A DNA stretch of 64,000 nucleotides, from positions 124,001 through 188,000 of the forward strand of contig NZ_VZQZ01000003.1 of the NCBI RefSeq assembly GCF_008802365.1. Reading direction: 5' to 3'. Source of the DNA: Oryzomonas japonica. Lineage in GTDB: Bacteria; Desulfobacterota; Desulfuromonadia; Geobacterales; Pseudopelobacteraceae. Below, one piece after another: positions 18,064-25,521 of the stretch. Position 1 is the first letter of the stretch; each line of letters begins with the position of its first letter. Position numbers and translations under genes: made by a program. The notes below the pieces were generated by a model, which ran no database searches, was not told the DNA's origin, and saw only the letters and a program-made list of their open reading frames with translations.

Positions 18064-18810
18064 CTAAGGACATTCGCAGTGCATCGGCGTCAGAAGCTGG
18101 CGCAGGAACTGTTGAGCGCGCTCGTGCTTCGGCCTGCTGAAAAACTCGTCGGGCGTAGCCTCCTCCAGAACGGTGCCGGCATCCATGAAAGCCACCCGGT
18201 GGGCAACCTCGCGGGCAAACCCCATCTCGTGGGTGACCACAACCATGGTCATGCCGCTTACGGCCAAATCCTTCATGACCGCCAGAACCTCGCCGATCAT
18301 CTCCGGGTCGAGGGCCGAGGTGGGCTCGTCGAAGAGCATGATCCTCGGTTTCATCGCCAGGGCGCGGGCGATGGCCACGCGTTGCTGCTGGCCGCCGGAA
18401 AGCTGCGACGGGTAGGCATTGCGTTTCTCAGCCAGCCCGACCCGCTCCAACAACGCCATGGCCTGCTCTTCGGCATCTCTCTTGGCGGTCTTGCGAATCT
18501 TGGTGGGGGCCAGGATGATGTTGTTCAGGACGGAAAGGTGGGGGTACAGATTGAACTGCTGGAAGACAAAGCCGACTTCGGCCCGCAGTTTGTTGATATC
18601 GGTCTTTTTGTCCAGCAGGTCCATGCCGTCAACCGTCAGCGTCCCCTTGTCGATCGGTTCGAGCTGATTGATGGTGCGGATCAGGGTGGACTTGCCGGAG
18701 CCGGACGGCCCGCAGACGACCAGCACTTCGCCGGAGGTTACGTGCAGATTGATATCGTTGAGTACGTGCAGGCTCTTGAACCACTTGTGCACGCCTTGAA
18801 AGGTAATCAT
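18064..18810 (-). CDS. Amino acid ABC transporter ATP-binding protein (GltL/GlnQ-like)
   Basis: 248 aa ABC ATPase with Walker [10 protein letters not shown], signature L-S-G-G-Q-Q-Q-R, Walker [11 protein letters not shown] and V-V-T-H-E-M-G-F-A. The last motif is typical of polar amino acid importers. It is the first gene of the four-gene operon (ATPase, binding protein, two permeases) and has a clear promoter upstream. Confidence 0.93.
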   Translation of the reverse strand: MITFQGVHKWFKSLHVLNDINLHVTSGEVLVVCGPSGSGKSTLIRTINQLEPIDKGTLTVDGMDLLDKKTDINKLRAEVGFVFQQFNLYPHLSVLNNIILAPTKIRKTAKRDAEEQAMALLERVGLAEKRNAYPSQLSGGQQQRVAIARALAMKPRIMLFDEPTSALDPEMIGEVLAVMKDLAVSGMTMVVVTHEMGFAREVAHRVAFMDAGTVLEEATPDEFFSRPKHERAQQFLRQLLTPMHCECP

Positions 18811-18860
18811 CGAACACTCCTGTCAAATTGAGGTGAAACGTTGTGCAAAAGCAGTGGATT

Positions 18861-18890
18861 TGTATAACACAAAGCACCACAGGTGGGCAA
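18861..18890 (-). promoter_or_regulatory. Candidate promoter of glt-like operon
   Basis: On the minus strand TTGCCC and TATACA are 18 bases apart and lie about 50 bases before the ATPase start codon, which has its own AGGAG site. The intergenic DNA here is AT-rich. Confidence 0.5.
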
Positions 18891-19014
18891 AGAAAAATTG
18901 GCCGTCAAATAAGACAACAATAATCTGATTGACGGGCAACAAGGCAGGCATATAATTAAAAACAAAGGGTTAAAATGATCGGCCCTCCTCGTATACGTTG
19001 GGGGTGAAAGGTGT

Positions 19015-19941
19015 GTGATAATCATGCTGTCCAGTATCTCGGCAGGTGAATTAAAATCGCTACTGGATTCGGGCGGCCCTGTCTGCCTGGTCGATGTGCT
19101 TCCTCCCGAATACTTCGGGGAGCGCCATATCCCGGGCGCGAGCAATGCGTGCGTGTATGAGATGGCGTTTCTGGAAAACCTGACAAAGATCGTCAGCGAC
19201 CGGGACACGCCGCTGGTGGTGTATGGCGCCAGTGCCCGCTCGCGGGAGGCCTCGGTTGCGGTGGAAAAACTGAGGCGTGCCGGATATCGGGAGGTGCGGG
19301 AACTGGCCGGCGGCCTGGCCGCCTGGCGGGCGGCCGGATATGGGGTGGAGGCGGGCCAAGGCCCGGCTGTCCCGGAGATCGCCATCGCGGATGGCGGGTA
19401 CGTGGTGGATTGCGCTGCCAGTCGGCTGGAATGGATGGGACGCAATCTGAACGGCAGGCACTACGGCACCATAGCCGTAGCGGGCGGAGAGATTCTGGTG
19501 AAAAAGGGGGGGCCGGCCGGCGGAAGCATCACCCTGGACATGGGGTCCATTGCGGACATCGACCTGAAGGATGAGGGGTACAACCGCATGTTGGTCAGTC
19601 ATCTGAAATCCGACGATTTTTTCGATGTGGCCACCTACCCGGAGGCGGTCTATGTCATCAACGGCTCGGAGCTTCTGCCGGAGGCGTCCACCTGTTCTCT
19701 TGTCTACCGGGTGATGGGCAGCCTTGAACTGAGAGGCGTGAAAAGGGAGTTGCCGCTCACGGCCGAAGTGGCGCCCCAGCCGGATGGCCAACTCAAGGCC
19801 AGGGTGCTGTGCGATCTTGACCGCACGCGTTGGGGGGCCATTTACGGCTCGGGGAGGCTTTTCGAAAAACTCGGCCAGCACTTGGTAAACGAGATCGTAA
19901 CCGTCGAGCTCTTTCTGGTAGCTAAGATGCGCCAGAACTGA
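19015..19941 (+). CDS. Rhodanese-like domain fused to YceI-like domain
   Basis: 308 aa with no signal peptide. Residues 5-112 follow the rhodanese fold (L-V-D-V, E-R-H-I-P-G-A, A-G-G-L-A-A-W). However, the active-site loop reads V-V-Y-G71-A-S-A-R-S with no cysteine, so sulfur-transfer activity is not expected. Residues 125-305 resemble the YceI lipocalin-like family, which binds isoprenoid or other amphipathic molecules (S-D-D-F-F-D-V-x-x-Y-P and G-x-L-E-L-R-G-V-K-R). The fusion suggests a protein-binding rhodanese module attached to a ligand-binding domain. GTG at 19015 is used; ATG at 19024 is also possible. The gene is divergent from the glt-like operon. Confidence 0.75.
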   Translation: MIIMLSSISAGELKSLLDSGGPVCLVDVLPPEYFGERHIPGASNACVYEMAFLENLTKIVSDRDTPLVVYGASARSREASVAVEKLRRAGYREVRELAGGLAAWRAAGYGVEAGQGPAVPEIAIADGGYVVDCAASRLEWMGRNLNGRHYGTIAVAGGEILVKKGGPAGGSITLDMGSIADIDLKDEGYNRMLVSHLKSDDFFDVATYPEAVYVINGSELLPEASTCSLVYRVMGSLELRGVKRELPLTAEVAPQPDGQLKARVLCDLDRTRWGAIYGSGRLFEKLGQHLVNEIVTVELFLVAKMRQN

Positions 19942-19959
19942 CAACTCACGTACAAAAAA

Positions 19960-20142
19960 TCTGCCACAGAGACACAGAGACACAGAGAAAGCCTTATTGA
20001 CAGGGAGTAGGGGATAAACAGGATAAAGCTTTATGCTTTTGCCTGTAACCAGGTTTCAGATCTTATCCCGTTTATCCTGTTCATCCCTGTAAAAAAGGTT
20101 CTGCTTTTGACGTTCTCTGTGTCTCTGCGTCTCTGTGGCAGA
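19960..20142. repeat. Long inverted repeat with CAGAGACAC arms
   Basis: The outer arms of 30 bases (19960-19989 and 20113-20142) are complementary with one mismatch. A second, nested inverted repeat with GGATAAA/TTTATCC cores lies between them (about 20000-20090). It occupies the gap between two convergent genes and could serve as a bidirectional terminator. A related inverted repeat is at 33765-33895. Confidence 0.85.
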
Positions 20143-20160
20143 ATTGTTGAGGTTCATCCG

Positions 20161-22401
20161 TCACATCATATCCACCGGATCGATATCCACATACTCGCGG
20201 ATGGTCGAAACGACAGGGCGATTCTGCTGCCAGGCGGCGATCAGGCGGCGCAGATCGTTGCGGGTGGGGGATTTGAGCAGGATCTGACGGCGGAAACGGC
20301 CCCGCAGGCGGTACAGGGGCGCCGGGGCCGGCCCCAGGATTTCCACACGCAGGCCTTTTTCCCGTTTCAGCTGCGCCAACAAACGGGTTATGGCCTCGGC
20401 ATGCTCTTCCACCGGTCCCTCCGTTGTGCCGGAAAAGCCGAGGCAGGCCAGAAAGCTGAAGGGGGGGTAGCCAACCTCGCGGCGGAATTCCAGCTCCTGG
20501 CGGTAGAAGGCATCGCCGTCATGTTGTACGGCGTTCTGGATGGCGTAATGGTCGCTGTTGAGCGTCTGGACGATCACCCGGCCGGGGGTGTCCCCCCGTC
20601 CGGCCCGGCCGATGACCTGGGACAGAAGCTGAAAGGTGCGCTCGGCCGCGCGGAAATCGGGCATGCCCAGGCTGGCCTCGGCATTGACCACGCCCACCAG
20701 GGTCACGCCGGGGAAATCGTGCCCCTTGGCGATCATCTGGGTCCCCACCAGGATGTCCGCACTGCCGTCGGACATGCGGGCTAGGAGGCGCCCGTGGCTC
20801 CCCTTGCCGCCGGTGGTATCGCTGTCCATGCGCAGGATGCGCGCCTGGGGCACCAGTTCGCGCAGGTCGTGCTCCAGACGTTCGGTGCCGGCCCCCAGCT
20901 CCTTCAACTCCTGGCAGCCGCAGGCAGGACAGATGCCGGGGGCGGGGATGGCGTAATCGCAGTAATGGCAGACGCTCTGGCCCCGTTGGCGGTGGTAGGT
21001 GAGGGACACGGAGCAGTTGGGGCACGCCAGGGGCGCGCCGCACTCCGCGCAGACCAGATAGGTGGCAAAGCCGCGGCGGTTGAGAAAGATGATCGCCTGT
21101 TCGCCGGCGGCCAGGGTCGCCTCCAGGGCCGGAACTAGGAGCGGGCTGATGGCCGTGGCAACCCCCTTCATGGGGGCCAGCTCGACGGTGGGCATGGGGC
21201 GGTGCTCAACCCGTTCCGGCAGGGTGAGGAGCGCCAGCTTGCCGTGCTCCGCGGCATACCGGCTGGTGACCAGCGGCGTGGCCGATCCGAGCAGGACCAC
21301 GGCCCGCTCCATCCTGCCCCTGACCAGGGCCAGGTCGCGGGCGTTGTAGCGCAGGCCGTCGGCCTGTTTGAAGGATGCCTCGTGCTCCTCGTCGACGATG
21401 ATGATGCCGATGCGGGCCAGAGGGGCGAAGATGGCCGAGCGGGCGCCGATGACGATGCGGGCCTGGCCGCGCCTGATGCGTCGCCACTCGTCATAGCGCT
21501 CCCCGTCGGAGAGGCCGCTGTGCAGGATGGCAATGCCGTGGCCGAAGCGGGCGCGGAAGCGCTGCACCAGTTGGGGGGTCAGGGATATTTCCGGCACCAG
21601 CACCAGGGCGTTTTTTTCCTGCCCCAGGGCCTGGTCGATGGCCTGGAGATATACCTCGGTCTTGCCGCTGCCGGTCACGCCGTGCAGCAGGAAGGGCGCA
21701 AAGGCGTGCCGGTCCAGCGCCGCGCAGAGGGCGTCCAGGGCTGCCTGCTGGTGCGGAGAAAGGACCCGGGGGGTGTCGCGCTTCACAACATCGTCGCCGA
21801 ACGGGTTGCGATAGACCTCCCGCGTCTCGCCGGTCACGAGGCCCAATTCCGCCAGCCGCTTGAGCTGGGGTGAACAGGTGCCGAAACGCCGTCGCAACTC
21901 GGCCGCCGGGATATCTCCCGCCTCCCTGATCACACCCAGGATGTCCGCCGCCTTGGCGCCCAGGTGGGGAACGGGCTCGCACGGCGCTGAGGCCCGGTAG
22001 ACGATCTCGGTCTTGATGGCCTTCCCGCCGCTGACGGTGGGGTCGGCCTGGCCCACTCCCTTGCGCTCCTGGATATTGATGCCGGCCGGAAGGGCTGTTT
22101 TGAGGACTTCGCCCAAGGGATGCAGGTAGTAGGAAGCCACCCAGCGGAAGAACTCCAGTTCGCTGTCCGTCCAGAGCGGCTCGGGATCGAGCACCTCGAA
22201 GATCTCTTTCAGTTCATGGGGCGGGGTTTCCGTCACGTTTCCCAGAATGTAGCCGGTCAACCTGCGGCGGCCGAAGGGGACAAAGGCGCGCCGCCCGGCA
22301 AGGGCCTGCCCCTCCATCTCCCGGGGGACGCGGTAGTGGAAGGTCCGGTCCAGGTGGAGCGGGATGGCTACTTCGATGATGTGGGGCACATGGTTGGACA
22401 T
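20161..22401 (-). CDS. priA: Primosomal protein N' (replication restart helicase PriA)
   Basis: 746 aa from ATG 22401. The frame is open further upstream but that stretch lacks homology. The N-terminal DNA-binding domain has P-L-H-L-D-R-T-F-H-Y-R-V-P. The helicase core has Walker A G-V-T-G-S-G-K-T-E, the D-E-E-H box and the S-A-T motif. A zinc-binding insert with paired CxxC motifs (C-A-E-C-G, C-P-N-C, C-H-Y-C-D, C-P-A-C-G-C) is intact. PriA restarts collapsed replication forks. It sits at the end of the run of minus-strand genes after a small hypothetical gene. Confidence 0.95.
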   Translation of the reverse strand: MSNHVPHIIEVAIPLHLDRTFHYRVPREMEGQALAGRRAFVPFGRRRLTGYILGNVTETPPHELKEIFEVLDPEPLWTDSELEFFRWVASYYLHPLGEVLKTALPAGINIQERKGVGQADPTVSGGKAIKTEIVYRASAPCEPVPHLGAKAADILGVIREAGDIPAAELRRRFGTCSPQLKRLAELGLVTGETREVYRNPFGDDVVKRDTPRVLSPHQQAALDALCAALDRHAFAPFLLHGVTGSGKTEVYLQAIDQALGQEKNALVLVPEISLTPQLVQRFRARFGHGIAILHSGLSDGERYDEWRRIRRGQARIVIGARSAIFAPLARIGIIIVDEEHEASFKQADGLRYNARDLALVRGRMERAVVLLGSATPLVTSRYAAEHGKLALLTLPERVEHRPMPTVELAPMKGVATAISPLLVPALEATLAAGEQAIIFLNRRGFATYLVCAECGAPLACPNCSVSLTYHRQRGQSVCHYCDYAIPAPGICPACGCQELKELGAGTERLEHDLRELVPQARILRMDSDTTGGKGSHGRLLARMSDGSADILVGTQMIAKGHDFPGVTLVGVVNAEASLGMPDFRAAERTFQLLSQVIGRAGRGDTPGRVIVQTLNSDHYAIQNAVQHDGDAFYRQELEFRREVGYPPFSFLACLGFSGTTEGPVEEHAEAITRLLAQLKREKGLRVEILGPAPAPLYRLRGRFRRQILLKSPTRNDLRRLIAAWQQNRPVVSTIREYVDIDPVDMM

Positions 22402-22486
22402 GGGATGGTGATAGCAGAGCCCCGGCGCGAAGTAAAGCGCGGAGAAGCGAAAAGAAGGGGAGGGCGGGGGCGCTGCCCTCCGTAGC

Positions 22487-22696
22487 CTACCAGAACTTCC
22501 GGGGGGGCTCGGTTTTCCCCAACAGGCGGATCTCGCCATCAATGACCTTGAACATGTCACCGATCTCGGTGGTCCACTCGTCCCCCTCTTCCAGTGGGCT
22601 GGGGAAGGAACGCTGGCCGAGGAACATCTGCTGGTCGCCCACATACCCGTACCACTCCAATGCGCCGGTCATCCATATTCTTGTTTTCAGTTCCAT
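22487..22696 (-). CDS. Small hypothetical protein
   Basis: 69 aa, not recognised. The ATG follows GAGG with suitable spacing and the gene sits between nspC (34-base gap) and priA on the same strand. The sequence is soluble and rich in Trp, Gly and Glu, with no Cys pairs or membrane span. Codon use matches the neighbours, which supports a real gene. Confidence 0.6.
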   Translation of the reverse strand: MELKTRIWMTGALEWYGYVGDQQMFLGQRSFPSPLEEGDEWTTEIGDMFKVIDGEIRLLGKTEPPRKFW

Positions 22697-22730
22697 GGGG
22701 GTACCTCGTAATAGTCAAAGTCTGGTTTGT

Positions 22731-23885
22731 CTACGATAGCCGTGCCTTGAAATCTTCGTAGCCGAAGCTGCGCACCACCCGCAACTCGCTGGTTTCTGGC
22801 TCGAAAGTACAGATGGCCGGGTGCTGGATACCGTTGAAGGTGGTGGTCTTGACCATGGTGTAGTGGGCCATGTCCAGAAAGGCCAGCCGGTCGCCCGCGT
22901 GCAGCGGCCGGTCGAAGGACCAGTCGCCGATGATGTCCCCCGCCAGGCAGGAGGGGCCGCCCAGGCGGTAGGTATGGGCCTTCTCGTCGGGGGCGAAGCC
23001 TCCCTCGATATCGGGGCGATAGGGCATCTCCAGGGTGTCCGGCATGTGGCAGGTGGCCGAGACGTCCAGGATGGCGATATCCAGTTCGTTATGTACCACG
23101 TCCAGCACCTCGCCCACCAGGATGCCGGTGCCGATGGCGATGGCCTCGCCCGGCTCCAGGTAGACCTCCAGGTCGTACTTTTCGCGGAAATACGTCACCA
23201 GTTCCACCAGGCCGTCGATGTCGTACCCCTCCCGGGTGATGTGGTGGCCCCCCCCCAGGTTGAGCCACTTCATCCGGGGCAGGAACTCGCCGAACTTCTC
23301 CTCGAACGCCCGCGCCGTCCGCTCCAGCGGTTCGAACAGCTGCTCGCAGAGGGTATGGAAGTGGAGCCCCTCGACCCCCGCCAAGGACCTCCCCTCAAAC
23401 TCCGCCCGCGGGATGCCCAGGCGCGAGGCCGGGGCGCAGGGGTCGTAGATGGGGGTGTGCCCCTCGGAGTGCTCGGGATTGACCCGCAGGCCGATGGAGA
23501 CGCGCCCCCGTTCCTTTTCCCACAGGGGGCGGAAACGCTCCAACTGGTTGAAGGAATTGAAGACCAGATGGTTGGAGATGGGCAGCAGTTCCGCAATGTC
23601 GCTCGCCTTGAAGGCAGCGGCGAAGCTGTGCACCTCGCGCCCGAACTCCTCCCGTCCCAGGCGCGCCTCCCAGGGGGAACTGGCACAGACGCCGTGCAGG
23701 GTCTCGCGGATGGTGGGGAACACGCTCCACATGGAGAAGGCCTTCAACGCCATGAGGATCTTGGCCCCGCTGCGCTTCTGAACATCATCCAGGATGGCCA
23801 GGTTATGGCGCAGCCTCCCCAGGTCCACCACGTAGGCCGGGGAGGGGGAGCGTTCAAGGATTTTGTCGATATCTATACCGGTCAC
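22731..23885 (-). CDS. nspC: Carboxynorspermidine/carboxyspermidine decarboxylase
   Basis: 384 aa, GTG start. It is a fold-III PLP decarboxylase: the PLP lysine lies in M-A-L-K-A-F-S near residue 48. The conserved glycine-rich phosphate-binding loop is L-N-L-G-G-G-H-H, and E-P-G-E-A and the C-H-M-P-D active-site Cys region follow. NspC removes CO2 from carboxy(nor)spermidine, the last step of the alternative (S-adenosylmethionine-independent) spermidine route. Its partner dehydrogenase is encoded just upstream and arginine decarboxylase before that. Confidence 0.93.
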   Translation of the reverse strand: MTGIDIDKILERSPSPAYVVDLGRLRHNLAILDDVQKRSGAKILMALKAFSMWSVFPTIRETLHGVCASSPWEARLGREEFGREVHSFAAAFKASDIAELLPISNHLVFNSFNQLERFRPLWEKERGRVSIGLRVNPEHSEGHTPIYDPCAPASRLGIPRAEFEGRSLAGVEGLHFHTLCEQLFEPLERTARAFEEKFGEFLPRMKWLNLGGGHHITREGYDIDGLVELVTYFREKYDLEVYLEPGEAIAIGTGILVGEVLDVVHNELDIAILDVSATCHMPDTLEMPYRPDIEGGFAPDEKAHTYRLGGPSCLAGDIIGDWSFDRPLHAGDRLAFLDMAHYTMVKTTTFNGIQHPAICTFEPETSELRVVRSFGYEDFKARLS

Positions 23886-23972
23886 AATCGAAACCTTTTA
23901 TTTGCCACGGAGGCATTGAATCTGAAAAAAAAGCCTGTTGACCGAATGCCGGTTTTTCCCACAAGAAACGTC

Positions 23973-24090
23973 AGATTTGCGATGATGGCGGTATCGGCGA
24001 CGAGGAGGCGAGAGAGGCGAGAGAGGCGTAGCAGCGCTACGTCGATGAGCCTCCGCAGGAGCCGGTGCCGTCAGGGCGCAAATGTGGCGT
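23973..24090. repeat. Palindromic repeat, family 2, copy 1
   Basis: A palindromic element between nspC and the dehydrogenase gene. Its ends ATTTGCG and CGCAAAT are complementary, and the core is GTAGCAGCGCTAC. The homologous copy at 25313-25420 is in the opposite orientation and has ends ATTCGCG/CGCGAAT, so a base change in one arm is matched in the other. Confidence 0.8.
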
Positions 24091-24093
24091 TTC

Positions 24094-25290
24094 TCACAGT
24101 TCCGGCCATTCGCCGCCATCGACAACCACCGTGGGCAACCCCATGGGCCCCAGCACCTCCAGGAACAGCTCCGGATCGAACTGTTCCATGTTCCAGACGC
24201 CCGGTTTGTGCCACTTGCCGGTCAGCATCATGATGGCCCCCACCACGGCTGGTACGCCGGTGGTGTAGCTGATGGCCTGGGATTTGACCTCCCTGAAGCA
24301 GGCCTCGTGGTCGCAGATGTTGTAGATGTAGACCTGTTTGCGCTTGCCGCCCTTGAGGCCCCGGGCGATGACGCCGATGCAGGTCTTGCCCTTGGTCAGC
24401 GGCCCCAGGGAGCCGGGGTCGGGCAACACGGCCTTGAGAAATTGCAGCGGCACGATCTTCTGGCCGTTGTACTCCACCTCGTCGATTCTGGTCATGCCTA
24501 CGTTTTGCAACACCTCAAGATGCTTGAGGTAGTTGTCTGAAAAGGTCATCCAGAACTGGGCCTTTTTGATGGTAGGGATATGCTTGACGATGGACTCCAT
24601 CTCCTCATGGTACATGCGGTAGATGTTCATGGGGCCGATGCCGTCCGGGAAGTCGAAGGAGTGCTTGGTGGCCAGCGCGCCGCTCTCGATCCATTGGCCG
24701 TTCTCCCAGTGGCGGCACGGGGCGGTCACCTCGCGGATGTTGATCTCCGGGTTGAAGTTGGTGGCAAAGGGCTGGCCGTGGGAGCCCGCGTTGGCGTCGA
24801 TGATGTCGATCTCCTGGACCTCGTCGAGGTGGCTCTTGGCGGCCAGGGCGGTGTAGACGTTGGTCACGCCCGGATCGAAGCCGGAGCCGAGCAGGGCCAT
24901 GATCCCGGCCCGTTTGAAGCGCTCCTGGTAGGCCCACTGCCAATGGTATTCGAATTTGGCCGTGTCGCGCGGCTCGTAGTTGGCGGTGTCCAGATAATCC
25001 ACCCCGGTCTCCAGGCAGGCATCCATGATGGTCAGGTCCTGGTAGGGGAGGGCTACGTTGATCACCAGTTTCGGCTGCTCCCTGCGGATCAGGGCCGCCA
25101 GTTCCGCTACGTTGTCGGCGTCCACCTGGGCGGTTGCGATCGGCGTCGCTATCTGGGCCGCAATGGCGTCGCATTTGGACTGGGTACGGGAGGCCAGGGT
25201 AATCTCGCTGAAGATGTCCCGGCGTTGGGCGCATTTGTGGGTCACAACCTGACCGACGCCGCCGGCGCCGATGATGAGGACTTTGCTCAT
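24094..25290 (-). CDS. Carboxynorspermidine/carboxyspermidine dehydrogenase (saccharopine dehydrogenase family)
   Basis: 398 aa. The N-terminal Rossmann motif G-A-G-G-V-G-Q-V-V-T-H-K-C-A-Q is diagnostic of the Lys1-like carboxynorspermidine dehydrogenase (CANSDH) group. Further conserved segments are Y-L-D-T-A-N-Y-E and G-F-D-P-G-V-T-N. The enzyme condenses putrescine (or diaminopropane) with aspartate semialdehyde using NADPH; NspC then decarboxylates the product. True saccharopine reductase is a less likely alternative given nspC next door. Both flanks carry the same palindromic repeat in opposite orientation. Confidence 0.92.
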   Translation of the reverse strand: MSKVLIIGAGGVGQVVTHKCAQRRDIFSEITLASRTQSKCDAIAAQIATPIATAQVDADNVAELAALIRREQPKLVINVALPYQDLTIMDACLETGVDYLDTANYEPRDTAKFEYHWQWAYQERFKRAGIMALLGSGFDPGVTNVYTALAAKSHLDEVQEIDIIDANAGSHGQPFATNFNPEINIREVTAPCRHWENGQWIESGALATKHSFDFPDGIGPMNIYRMYHEEMESIVKHIPTIKKAQFWMTFSDNYLKHLEVLQNVGMTRIDEVEYNGQKIVPLQFLKAVLPDPGSLGPLTKGKTCIGVIARGLKGGKRKQVYIYNICDHEACFREVKSQAISYTTGVPAVVGAIMMLTGKWHKPGVWNMEQFDPELFLEVLGPMGLPTVVVDGGEWPEL

Positions 25291-25312
25291 GGAAAACTCC
25301 TTCTCCGGGCAG

Positions 25313-25420
25313 TGCCATATTCGCGCCCTAACGACGCCGGTTCGTCCGCATGCTCCTCGACGTAGCGCTGCTACGCCTGAGGGCCTGCCTCCTCACCGTC
25401 GCCGTTATCATCGCGAATCT
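25313..25420. repeat. Palindromic repeat, family 2, copy 2 (inverted)
   Basis: Homologous to 23973-24090 when reverse-complemented, with the same GTAGCAGCGCTAC core and the terminal arms ATTCGCG/CGCGAAT. It lies in the gap between speA and the dehydrogenase gene. Confidence 0.8.
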
Positions 25421-25521
25421 GGCGCTGCGCAGCTTGGTAAAATGGTGCACTGGATACTACGGGCATTGGCCGGTTGGCGCAATGCCCGTAACAAAACTTT
25501 TACATTACGGAGTTAGGGGCG

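Noticed and set aside
20161-22644. Longer PriA start at 22644
   Set aside because: The extra 81 residues are Arg/Pro/Ser-rich with no homology and overlap the small gene at 22487-22696.
22821-24233. Plus-strand open frame of 470 codons opposite nspC
   Set aside because: Shadow of nspC; low-complexity translation with no family features, running through an intergenic repeat.
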